DNA of 11,227 nucleotides from Scenedesmus sp. ARA3 (Eukaryota > Chlorophyta > Chlorophyceae > Sphaeropleales > Scenedesmaceae): contig RWJK01001170.1 of NCBI GenBank assembly GCA_004335835.1, positions 1-11,227 on the forward strand, read 5' to 3'. The notes under the pieces are model-generated. The model was not told where the DNA came from. It saw nothing but the letters and a program-made list of their open reading frames with translations, and did not search any database. The position numbers and the translations under genes were made by a program. Positions 1-7,934 of this stretch are shown here, piece after piece. The first letter of the stretch is position 1. Each line of letters opens with the position of its first letter.

Positions 1-936
1 GGTGGCTTTGCACCAAACTTTGACGGGTGTTTAGCAATCTGGGAGGGCAATCACCAAACTTTGCTGCTGTTGCAGCACCGCCAAATGCAGCTGCCGTTTC
101 TGCCAGCCACGCCTCCCATATATCATCCCAGTACTGCATGCGCTGCACGTTGACCAGCGACAGGATGCGCACCACGCTGCTGTGCTGCTTCAGCCAGTCT
201 GCCAGCTGCTTCAGCTTCTGTGATTCGCAGTCGATGTCAATCACCACATGCAGCTGCTGCAGCGCAGGCGGCAGCTTGCTCAGCTGCCTGGTGTAACTGC
301 GGCCCAGGTGCGGCTCTGTGAGGTGTTGTAGGTGCTGCAGGGGTGCTAGCGCACTGTCGCGCATGTCAGGGCCTGGGTTGCTGCCGTATGGGTCCGCCCT
401 GCCGTCACGAAATGGCTGACTGCCGCTCATGTCCAGCTTGCGCAGAGCTGTCAGGCATGACAGATGCCTGGCAGTGTCCGGGCAGCGGAAGTCCACCGCC
501 GCGCACAGCTGTGTGAGGTGCTGCGGCGGCAGCTGCAGCAGCAGCAGGCCTGGTGGGCGGCCGCGCAATGACAGCGACTGCAGCCGCAGCTCCTGCGTGC
601 GCTGGCTGTTGCATTGCTGTAGTGCATCTGCCACTGCCTGCACTGTAGCTGCCCACTTGCTAACACCCCCATCATACAAGCAGATTCTGCTCAAGTCCTG
701 CAGCTGCAGGTCCAGGCACCTCAGCAGGCTGCATGCTTGGGCAGCCAGTGCTGCGCGAACTGCAGCAGTTGCTGTGGTCGATCTGTGCACAGCGCTGCGT
801 CCAGCTGCCCACTACATTGCTGTGTGGCAGCTGCTGCCAGCTCCTTGGATGTCTGCAGAAGCTGCAGCAGCACCTGTTGGTCACTGCTGATGCTGGGGTG
901 GCGAAGCAGCGCCACTTGCCATTCACTGTGCTGCAT
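1..936 (-). pseudogene. Leucine-rich (LRR-like) protein gene, frameshifted, 3' end outside window
   Basis: The minus strand reads as a leucine-rich protein in two frames that join between 811 and 721. The first part starts at an ATG at 936 (MQHSEWQVALLRHP) and continues through VLLQLLQTSKELAAAA to FAQHWLPKHAAC, then a TGA at 721-723. The second part is open from 811 to base 1: SLLRCLDLQLQDL, ELRLQSLSLRGRPPGLLLL, LTALRKLDMSGS, LPPALQQLHVVIDIDCESQ and WEAWLAETAAAFGGAATAA. Spaced LxxLxL motifs suggest leucine-rich repeats. No domain was confirmed, and no F-box or kinase motif is visible. A single-base loss near 725-735 would explain the frame change, since no good GT-AG intron fits there. A longer start at 1017 is possible. 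It may be a decayed member of a large algal family, or an intact gene with a sequencing error. Function is unknown. Confidence 0.6.
11..63. repeat. 12-bp direct repeat, 41-bp period
   Basis: CACCAAACTTTG occurs at 11-22 and again at 52-63. The spacing of 41 bp is not a multiple of three. On the minus strand the two copies therefore fall in different codon frames of the leucine-rich reading (AKFGD versus QSLVQ). Confidence 0.8.
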
Positions 937-1017
937 GATGCTGCTTGTGGCAGTGCTGCTGCCTGGAGACTGCCTTGCACCTGCATTGGGGCAGAGCCAA
1001 AGACAGTTAAACTCCAC

Positions 1018-2674
1018 ATGGCATGTGTGTTGTATGAGGGCGCGAGGATGCCAGAGCTGCTGCAGCAGAACGTCTCAAGGAAGTCTGAACGCACCTGATG
1101 CGGTGTTGGTGTCAAATTTGCGTACTCTCGTGACGATTAACGACAGCTTCTACAAGAATATACTCTGAGCAAAGTGCCACCGATGACCTGAGCTCAGCTC
1201 TTCGTGGCGAGCAATAAGATACGTGGGTGTGAGCTGCCAGGTTTCCAGACGATATAACTGTAAAGATCTTACTCTTACAATGGTGAAGGACGGGCATAGT
1301 TCCGCGCAAGCTTATGTGAAAGGCCCACACATTCAAAATTCAAAAAGCATGCCCTAAACCACCCGCAGCTATGCACTCCAGAACAGCCTTGTGGTATCGA
1401 TTTTTACTGCCTAGAGACAAGTCACGCCCGAACCAATTCCAGACGGCGCTGGCACGTGTGCAGGTGGATGCAACAATACAGCGATGCAATGATCCACGCC
1501 TGCCAGCCCTAGTCTGGAGTCGCGACAGCTGCTGCTGCAGGCCAGCACCAGTCGATGAGTGCAGCAGCTTACTAGCCCACACCACTAGGCAGCCGCACAA
1601 AGTTCAGTGAATGGTGCATCCAGGCCCGCCACCACAACACTGCATGCTGGCAAGCTGTGCAGCCCTTCCATCCCCCACTGGCAGCCCAATCGTGCATTGT
1701 GGAAGGTTCAGATGGAAACCAACCCTGATCAACCTAGGGATTGTACAACGCAGTCAATGACCTCGCAATGCATGCACGCCTGCAACACCTAAAAAACTGT
1801 CCACGTTCACCTAATTTGCTCGCACGCACCCCATGTTGTGCTGCAGCCATTGCAATCGACATTCAATTGCGGCCGAGGCTGCTGCTGCACTGCAAATCGG
1901 ATGCAAGAAAAGAACAGCCTCTTGAGCAGCGCTGTGACAACTAGCCACTCTAGATGCCGCACATGATCGGTTCACTCACAGAACCCCCGACCGCACGCAC
2001 TGCAACGTCAATCTGCATGCAGTGGCATGCACAACCACCATGGATACACGCAAATTGCAAACCTCTTTCCGTGAATTTCTACATTGAGCCTGCTCCAGGA
2101 GCACAGTGCTGCACCAACAATCCAATGGTAGCAGCCAGCTCTGCACAAGTGACATCATAACACATTGCCTGTCATCTCTAACATTGAATGGCTGCAGTTG
2201 CTGACACACAAGTACCCACACGTTGTCCGCGTTGCATATGGTCCCACATGCTGCTAGTGCTGCAATAATAACACAGTAACTTGGTGTAGCTGCCAGCTAC
2301 ACTGTAGCGGCACAGTCCACAAGCAGTGCTGACACCAGCCTGGCCACTGCGCAAAGTCCAGAGACCGCAACACTTGCGGGACCCCAAAACCCTGACAGCC
2401 AGTGCTTGCTAGTGCCAGGCCCACCATGTGAGCATCATGAACACAGCGTGCGGCTGCAGCTGCCCCGCATGTATTGCATGAGCCCGTCACAGCCTGTGGC
2501 TGCATGCAGATCTATGCAGCGGGGCACAGCCCAGGCAGCAGAAGACTCCAGCCACACCGCACACTGCTGCCAGCCAACCGTACCCGTCCACCCAACACTG
2601 CTGCAACACCGGCAACGCCACAGCAGCTGCTGCGTGTGCCCAGCCCTCCCTGCAGTCGCCTGCGCAGCCCCACT
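1018..2674. other. Intergenic or 3' flanking region without recognisable genes
   Basis: This stretch lies between the leucine-rich gene and the stop codon of the transporter. The open frames here are short, Cys/His/Gln-rich, overlap on both strands and lack family motifs or paired splice sites. It probably includes the transporter 3' UTR. The chlorophyte polyadenylation word TGTAA occurs on the minus strand only at 1279-1275 in the part I scanned. That lies about 1.4 kb past the stop, so I do not assign it. TGCATG-type words are frequent, and one perfect palindrome is listed separately. Confidence 0.5.
2284..2302. repeat. Perfect 9+1+9 bp palindrome
   Basis: GTGTAGCTG, one C, then CAGCTACAC form a perfect inverted repeat with a single-base centre. 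It lies about 370 bp past the transporter stop codon. It could be a protein-binding site or a small stem in a long 3' UTR, but no role can be assigned from sequence. Confidence 0.85.
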
Positions 2675-2935
2675 CTATCTGAAGGGCGCAGGCAGTGCAG
2701 GGCTGGTGGGCACGAAGGCCAGCGAACGCCCATACAGTGCGCTGTCATCGTCGTTGCCCACGGCAGCGTAGTGGTACTGGCTGCGGCGCGCTGCGCTGGA
2801 GTTGATGGCGATGGCTGAGCCCTGGGGGCGTGTGGGTGGCCGGGGCACAGGCGGGCGCGGCAGTGGCGGCCGTCCCAGTGCGTCCGGTGCCTCCTCATCG
2901 TCTGCCACCTGCACCAGCACCACATGCTCCACGGT
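2675..2935 (-). CDS. Transporter exon 10 (C-terminal tail and stop)
   Basis: Following GTGTGCAG the exon starts TVEHVVLVQVADDEEAPDA in phase 0, passes a Pro/Arg-rich segment and ends ALPAPFR-TAG at 2675. The tail is hydrophilic and not family-conserved. The exon choice rests on the acceptor, the phase match and the uninterrupted frame, so it is less certain than the core exons. Confidence 0.75.
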   Translation of the reverse strand, partial: TVEHVVLVQVADDEEAPDALGRPPLPRPPVPRPPTRPQGSAIAINSSAARRSQYHYAAVGNDDDSALYGRSLAFVPTSPALPAPFR

Positions 2936-4505
2936 CTGCACACAGCAGCGGCAGCAGCAGCAGAAGCAGCGGCAGCAGCAGCAGCAGCAGAAGCAGCAGC
3001 ACAGACAACAGGCCAGCAGGGAGTCAGGCCATGACCTAGAGGAATCGTGTGCTGACTGGTGCATAGTGCTAGTGCCCTTGGCAGCATGCCATCAAATGAT
3101 AATGCAGCCGCTTCAGGCTAAGCCAGCATCCCAGACTGCTGTTAAACTGCTGCATCAACCAGTGTCCCATTTCCCCTGCTACAAACACAGCTGTGAACCC
3201 CAAACTCAACGCTCCCAACAAGCCAGTTCACGCTCGAACACCAGCTACCAATGCCACCCAGCCCTGCAGCCACCACTGCATCAGCGCACACCATGAACTC
3301 ATAGTCGTTTGCCACCAGCAAAAACAGCAGCAATCACATGCACGGTGCTAGGGCTTTAGGCAGCACGCCGTCACTTTGCGCAAAAGCATCAGACCCCGCA
3401 CCTTGTACTCGTAGTTGTTGGCCACCAGCACGAACAGCAGGCTGTTGGCCGCCATCAGCCCGCCGCACAGCAGCAGGAACCAGTCCAGGTGGCCCAGGTT
3501 GAGGTCCTTGGGCAGCCACGGCGCGCCAGCCGCCACGCTCAGCGCCGCCACAGCCGCCACCAGCCCACCACCCAGGTAGCTGCCCACCGCAGTGCTCAGC
3601 AGCTGCAGCGCCATGGAGCAGCTGCGCATCACATCAGGGGCCTGGTCATAGAAGAACTCCAACTGTGCAATGCTGGCAAGCACCTCGCTAGCGCCAATCA
3701 GCACATATGCAGGCGCCTGCCACATGATGCTGAGCGGCACCACAGCAGGGCCGTAGCCCACGGCCGCAGGGTCGCTGCTGTCGCCGCTGCCGCTGTCGCC
3801 GCTGTCTGGCATGCCTCGGAAGATGTCCAGGCGCCACGCCTCCACCGCGGCGGCGTACACCATGGCCAGTACCGCGATGACCATGCCCCAGCCTGCATGC
3901 ACGTGAGTGAGGTTGCAGAGTGATAAGCACGCAGTGAGGAGGAAAGCGCAGCATTACAGAGCAACGCTTAACAGTGGCACCGCGGCAGCGTACACCATGG
4001 CCAGCACCTCGATGACCATGCCCCAGCCTTCATGCACGGAAGTAAACAGCACACATGATGGCACAAAGCAAGCACCAGCCGCAGTAACACAGCGCACCAG
4101 CTGCTGGTTGTACGGCAGAGCAACTTGCACGGCTGTCCTGCACTGTCATTCTGCCTGAGCTGTGCTGCTGCCTGCTGCCAGCACACCACACCGTGCTGCA
4201 CCACCCCACCCCTCCCCACTCCACCCGTCGGCGCTGTGCGCTATCCTCCACCAACCACCCATCCCGCGGCTCACCGATGCGTCGCAGCAGCGTCCAGCGC
4301 ACGCCGCAGCGCTTGAGTGCGGGCTCGAACACCGCGTCGTACAGCGGCACCAGCAGGATGATGGCCCCGGTGTTGAACAGCGCCATGGTGGCAGCAGGGA
4401 TGCGCAGCACGACGGTTGTTCCTGGCAGGCTCACTCGGTTGTCCATGAGGCTGCCCTGCTGGATGAACATGGTGCCCATCATGGCGTAGATAGTCCTGGG
4501 GAAGG

Positions 4506-4547
<42 letters not shown>

Positions 4548-7500
4548 GATGTGCCTTGTTAGTATTGCCCTGCTGGATGAACACGGTGTCCATCGTGGCG
4601 TAGATGGTCCTGGTGGTGTGGACAGCAGGTGCAGGAGGGGCGGCAAGCAGCAGTAGCAGCAGCACTGGAGGCGCATGGTTGGCAAGGCAGCCGGTACAGA
4701 ACAGAGGGGAGGCCAGCACAGCCGTTCAGCAGCCAGCTGCTGCCCAACCCAACAAACCCAGCTGCACCCGCACTCACCAGTACAGCGCCGTGGTGAAGAA
4801 CACTGGCAGCAGCCGCAGCACAAGCTTCACCTCCTCCACCTGCTGCGGCGTATAACCTCCCAAGTGGCCGCCAGACTGGCCACCATGCCCCGCTGAACTG
4901 CCCCCACCGCCCCCCACTGCCTCAGCCACCACCATGTGGCCCTGGCTGGTCTGCCACTCTGTGATGGCATCCTCCAGCCAGCGGTAGCTGCTGCTAGCTG
5001 CTGTGGAGCCGCCGCCAGAGCTGCCGCGCCGCCGCGCCACGTAACTGTCGCCGTTGCGGCGGCTGGAGCTGCCGCCGAGCGTGTTGGCGGCTGCTGCTGC
5101 TGCTGCCGGCGCGTCACTGCCGTACATGTGCTGGTAGTACAGTGCGCGGTGCAGGCTGCCGTCCGCCTCGTCGCTGCTGCCGGGCGCCAGCACCTTGTGC
5201 TGCGAGGAGTCCTCGGGGGCGCGCTTGCTGCGCCACCTACAACACAGCAGAATTGGACAGTTGGTGTAAGTGCCGCCAGCAGAGATGCGTTGCAGGTGAC
5301 AGCCCGACCTGTGCTACACCAGGCAGCTGCAGCTGCTGGGAGCATTGGCTCAAAACGGACGCAAGACGCAGCCAGCGCTGCTAGCTTGGCCACGCGGCGA
5401 CGCAAAGCAGACAGCTACACGTGCGGCAGGTCTCACCCTGCCCCAGCCCACCGGCAGCCACCGTACACCTGTTCTTGAGCACGGCCGCTACCACTTTGAC
5501 TACCGACCCCTGCTCATGTGGTGCAGTCTGACAGCGCTGCTAACATTGCTCCGCATGCGCGCTGCAGAGGGCATCAGCAGATGTGTGCCAGAGCCACACG
5601 CACCTGTTCTTGAGTGCTGCCGCCACCACCTTGACCACACGCGCCATGGGTGACTCCGTGGGCGCCACGTGCCTGTAGTTGGCGGAGCCAGCCAGGAACA
5701 GCAGCACCGCGCTGGCCATGGCTGCTGCTGGCAGCGCGAAGCCGAGGCTCCAGCTGATGGCGTCCTGCACGTACACGATGGCCGTGCACGCGATCAGGCT
5801 GCGGGGCAGGTGAGAAGTGCGGCGGGAGGCGGCAGCAAGGAGGCAAGCAGACAGGGGTGAGCGGGGTGCAGCATGTTCACAGCATGAAGCAGTGGCAGAC
5901 CCTGCAGCGCTGACGTGGCGCCTGCTTGGGAAACATTGCAACTACTAGCGCTGGTGGACGCAGCCTGCTGCTGGTGGTGGTGCCAGCTGCCTGCCCCGCT
6001 GCCGCGGGTTCCCTGCTCACCTGCCCACGTTGATGGCCAGGTAGAACCAGTTGAAGAAGCGCTCCTTCTCACGCTTGTCCTGCAAGCAGGCAAGAAGGGC
6101 GGCAGAGCCGCGCGTTTCAGATGTGCATTTGCGATGCCTGGGTGTCATATCAATCGACTGCAGGTAACTCGCACAGCCAACAGCCTCTGGCTCAAGTGCA
6201 CTTTTGCAGTGTTTGCACAAAGTTGAGTTTAATTCCTGCGCCCCTACTGTGTTTGCAACGACACTGCTGCTGTTGATGATGTTGCTGCTGCTGCTGCTGC
6301 ACCTGCGCTGCCTGCTGCCCTGCTGGTGCTGCACGCGTCTGCCCCGAGTACACTGACCACCAGCTCACCTGCGGGTCCTTCTCATCAAACTGGTCCGCGC
6401 CGAACGCAGACACGTTGGGCTTGATGCCGCCCGTGCCCAGCGCAATGACCCCCAGGCTGCCAAACAGCAGCGCGTTCTGCAGCAGGCTGGGGTCGTCATA
6501 TGGGCCCGGGGTAAGCCCCGGCAGCCAGCTGGTCAGCGCCAGGCACACCATACCGACCAGGTAGATGGATGAGAAGACCAGGATGGTCTTGTAGCGGCCC
6601 CAGTGGCTGTCAGCCAGGTAGGCGCCCAGCAACGGCGTCACGTAGCAGGTGCCCTCAAACACCATCACCTGGTGTGGCAGCAGCAGGTGGACGCAGCAGC
6701 AGGCAGAGAGCGAGCGCAGGACAACCGCAAAGGCGGAAGTTTGACTTGACTTAAGCATGACTGGATAGCTGCTGCTGTTGCTATACACTGCTGTACGCAA
6801 TACAGGCTGTCGAGCAGGCTGCATGCCACATACAAGCAGCTGGTGCGCTGCTGGCCACACTGCGGGCGTTGACAAGCAGTTGCCGGACGAAAAGAACTGC
6901 CACCACCCGCCGCATGTGTGCTCCTATCAACTACTGCTGCTCCCCAGTGCAGCACCACCTGTGTTAGCCTGACATCTGCCGCAGCTGTGCTGCAGAAAGC
7001 AACTGCGGCTGGCACACAGCTGCCGGTTGCTGCTGCTGCCCAGCTGCATGCTGTGTGGAAGCCGCATGGCGCTCCGCCTTCTGAGCTTTGGCGCACATCA
7101 ATGCCTGCTGTGGCTGCCGCCAAGCTGCCAACTGCTGTTCAAATGTTGCTGCCCAGCCTCATGCTGCGCGCTTGCCCTGCCTGCTGCTGCTGCTGCTGCG
7201 CACCTCTATGGCTGCTGTGGCTGCATCCACGCCCATGATGTGTGTGAGGTAGGTCACAAAGTTGGTGGCCAGGCCGTAGTAGGCCAGCCTGCAGCACAGC
7301 CCAGCGGGATGGAGAGCAACAAGATGGACTGCAGCGGTTGCATGCGCCCTTATGCCTGACTGTGTGTGCTGTCGTTGCTGAGGTCTGCGTGGTGCTGCCT
7401 GACACAAAGCACTGCTGCAGGCAAGCCACTTGCGGAAAGGTGCATGCCGGTGTATGCTGCTGACTGTACGCCTGACAGCAGCAGCAATTGCTTCACATGC

Positions 7501-7934
7501 TGAGCCAGAACACGCACCTTTCACAGAACTCATTGCCTGCACAGCAGCGCCAGGTCACAGACAGTTGTTTTTAGTGCAAGGAGACTACGATGGAGCAGCT
7601 GCAGACCTCATCACCACTGTCTGATGGGTGAGACACATGGAAAATACTACAGCAAGCAATACTGCTGCTGCATGGCATCACAGACGCTGTGCATCAGGTC
7701 TACACAGGTCTTGCTGCTGGCGCGCACTGACAGAGGTGCTGCTGCGGCCAGGGGATATACCACAGCAGAATCTGCAGTGCCAGCCAGGCCCAATCCTGCA
7801 CTTATGGCTCTCAGGTTGAGCTTACCTAGGATGAAGGGGCATACTGTGAGCAGCTTGCTACGCTTTTGGGGCTGCTTCTGCTGCCTATCAGTGGGCCCCG
7901 GCAGCAGGGGCACGTCCTGCTCATCGTAATTCAT
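2675..7934 (-). CDS. Proton-coupled oligopeptide transporter (POT/PTR2/NPF family), 10 exons, complete
   Basis: The coding exons join 7934-7826, 7536-7518, 7288-7204, 6668-6369, 6079-6021, 5798-5604, 5236-4778, 4495-4275, 3892-3402 and 2935-2675. They sum to 2199 nt (732 residues plus TAG). All nine introns (222-535 bp) are GT-AG with consistent phases. Family marks are ExxER at residues 39-43 (NEFCERLAYYG), FEGTCYVTPLLGAYLAD near 75-91, GGIKPNVSAFGADQFDEKD at 151-169 and FFNWFYLAINVGS at 179-191. Hydrophobic stretches fit the 12-helix major facilitator fold. The family moves di/tripeptides, nitrate or other small solutes with protons across plasma or vacuolar membranes; the substrate here cannot be read. 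At 732 residues it exceeds the usual 550-620, because of a low-complexity loop between helices 6 and 7 (about 257-393) and a tail from 647. The start is the ATG nearest the conserved core (context GCCATGA). The frame stays open upstream, so a longer N-terminus is possible. Confidence 0.93.
2943..3000 (+). repeat. Interrupted CAG tract in intron 9
   Basis: About 58 bp of CAG triplets with CGG and AAG interruptions, immediately upstream (in minus orientation) of the exon 10 acceptor. It reads CTG/CTT/CCG on the transcribed strand and may act as part of a pyrimidine-rich acceptor tract. Confidence 0.9.
3290..3330 (-). repeat. Partial copy of exon 9 3' edge with splice donor
   Basis: Intron 9 contains LLFLLVANDYEFM then GTGTGC, matching LLFVLVANNYEYK then GTGCGG at the true exon end. 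The donor is displaced by 110 bp, which is not a multiple of three. There are seven base differences in 39, three of them synonymous. Confidence 0.85.
3402..3892 (-). CDS. Transporter exon 9 (helices 9-12)
   Basis: 491 nt between CATGCAG and GTGCGG. It encodes WGMVIAVLAMVYAAAVEAW, an acidic Gly/Ser stretch (DSGDSGSGDSSD), the conserved WQAPAYVLIGASEVLASIAQ, LEFFYDQAPDVMRSCSMAL and ends LVANNYEYK. Both edges of this exon have partial copies in the flanking introns. Confidence 0.95.
3980..4036 (-). repeat. Partial copy of exon 9 5' edge with splice acceptor
   Basis: Intron 8 contains CATGAAG|GC followed by codons for WGMVIEVLAMVYAAAV, differing from exon 9 by one residue (E for A), with only about three base changes in 17 codons. 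The acceptor lies 135 bp upstream of the true one. The copy frame then reads PLLSVAL and a TAA, so an exon using it would be cut short. This is the closest of the four copies. Confidence 0.9.
4275..4495 (-). CDS. Transporter exon 8 (helices 7-8)
   Basis: 221 nt between CCCCAG and GTGAGC. It completes Trp409, encodes TIYAMMGTMFIQQGSLMD, matching the family pattern YxxMxTxFxxQG, and continues through IPAATMALFNTGAIILLVPL to LLRRI plus one base. A second acceptor 114 bp upstream is in the same frame and described separately. Confidence 0.92.
4508..4546 (+). repeat. AGC13 tract between the two exon 8 acceptors
   Basis: Thirteen uninterrupted AGC triplets. On the minus strand, in the transporter frame, they read as 13 leucine codons (CTG). 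The tract separates the copied exon 8 edge from the true exon, and the upstream acceptor would bring it into the protein. Confidence 0.95.
4567..4611 (-). repeat. Partial copy of exon 8 5' edge with splice acceptor
   Basis: Intron 7 contains CCACCAG|G then codons for TIYATMDTVFIQQG, against CCCCAG|G and TIYAMMGTMFIQQG at the true exon. The acceptor is displaced by 114 bp (38 codons). The frame is open from here through an Asn/Thr/Lys linker and 13 CTG codons into exon 8. It is either an alternative acceptor or a duplicated remnant. Confidence 0.88.
4778..5236 (-). CDS. Transporter exon 7 (low-complexity loop and start of helix 7)
   Basis: 459 nt between TTGTAG and GTGAGT, residues 257-408 plus two bases of Trp409. 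It holds an acidic/polar stretch (APEDSSQHK), seven alanines at 300-306, Ser/Gly/Arg-rich sequence and a five-glycine run. Only the end, EEVKLVLRLLPVFFTTALY, is family-conserved (helix 7). The loop between helices 6 and 7 is normally variable, and here it is unusually long. Confidence 0.9.
5466..5503 (-). repeat. Partial copy of exon 6 3' edge with splice donor
   Basis: Within intron 6, plus-strand 5466-5503 aligns with 5601-5638 at about 32 of 38 positions. In exon direction it reads VVKVVAAVLKN then AG|GTGTAC, against VVKVVAAALKN then AG|GTGCGT in the true exon. The donor is displaced by 135 bp. Reading on from the true exon meets TAG before reaching the copy donor, so using that donor would not give an intact protein. 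Confidence 0.85.
5604..5798 (-). CDS. Transporter exon 6 (helices 5-6)
   Basis: 195 nt between CCGCAG and GTGCGT. It begins LIACTAIVYVQDAISWSLG and ends with the cytosolic stretch ARVVKVVAAALKN plus two bases of Arg256. Its last ~38 nt, donor included, have a diverged copy 135 bp further into intron 6. Confidence 0.95.
6021..6079 (-). CDS. Transporter exon 5 (second PTR2 signature)
   Basis: 59 nt between TTGCAG and GTGAGC, encoding DKREKERFFNWFYLAINVG plus two bases of Ser191. FFNWFYLAINVGS matches the second conserved POT block. Confidence 0.96.
6283..6300 (-). repeat. Short CAG tract in intron 4
   Basis: Six TGC triplets on the plus strand inside intron 4 of the transporter; non-coding. 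Confidence 0.8.
6369..6668 (-). CDS. Transporter exon 4 (helices 2-4, PTR2 signature)
   Basis: Exactly 100 codons between CACCAG and GTGAGC. It opens VMVFEGTCYVTPLLGAYLAD, continues through WGRYKTILVFSSIYLVG, and ends with GGIKPNVSAFGADQFDEKD-PQ. This is the most strongly conserved block of the family and the firmest evidence for the assignment. Confidence 0.97.
7204..7288 (-). CDS. Transporter exon 3 (helix 1)
   Basis: After CTGTGCTGCAG the exon begins G-CTG-GCC and encodes LAYYGLATNFVTYL through HIMGVDAATAAIE, which is helix 1 and the following loop. The donor is GAG|GTGCGC, phase 0. Confidence 0.9.
7518..7536 (-). CDS. Transporter exon 2: 19-nt microexon carrying ExxER
   Basis: The exon is GCAATGAGTTCTGTGAAAG, preceded by CTGTGCAG and followed by GTGCGT. 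It completes Gly37, encodes N-E-F-C-E, and supplies two bases of Arg43, whose last base comes from exon 3. Without it, exon 1 (phase 1) cannot join exon 3 (which needs two bases upstream) in frame. With it, the family sequence FILGNEFCERLAYYG is restored exactly. The two glutamates and the arginine are the ExxER motif tied to proton coupling in POT transporters. Confidence 0.9.
7826..7934 (-). CDS. Transporter exon 1 (residues 1-36 plus one base)
   Basis: This exon encodes the hydrophilic cytosolic N-terminus beginning MNYDEQDVPLLPG and ends in the conserved lead-in CPFIL. The donor is CTAG|GTAAGC, leaving the first base of Gly37. Acidic-then-PLLPG starts are common in NPF-type proteins. Confidence 0.85.

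Noticed and set aside
429..1168. Plus-strand Cys/Ser-rich frames over the leucine-rich gene
   Set aside because: These are antisense shadows of a leucine-rich minus reading; CAG/CTG-rich DNA stays open in many frames.
1275..1279. TGTAA polyadenylation word for the transporter
   Set aside because: It lies about 1.4 kb past the stop and five-base words occur by chance. No closer evidence of a transcript end was found.
2512..3087. 191-codon minus frame with Ala/Pro/Arg-rich sequence
   Set aside because: It overlaps exon 10 in another frame and reads the CAG tract as polyalanine. It cannot be joined to exon 9 in phase.
4508..4546. CRISPR-like array
   Set aside because: The trinucleotide tracts have no spacers and lie in a spliced eukaryotic gene.
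4030..4719. 229-codon minus open frame as a single protein
   Set aside because: It is exon 8 plus the in-frame upstream copy and polyleucine tract, then read-through into intron 8. Its start and end are not family sequence.
5540..5604. Extension of exon 6 to the copied donor at 5468
   Set aside because: The frame reaches a TAG near 5541 before the copied donor, so the extended product would be truncated.
7430..7455. Inverted copy of the microexon donor region (GGAAAGGTGCATGC)
   Set aside because: The match is under 12 bases with mismatches, too short to separate from chance.
7159..7542. 127-codon minus frame containing exon 3
   Set aside because: Only 7288-7204 matches the transporter family; the rest is intron 2 and intron 3 read-through.
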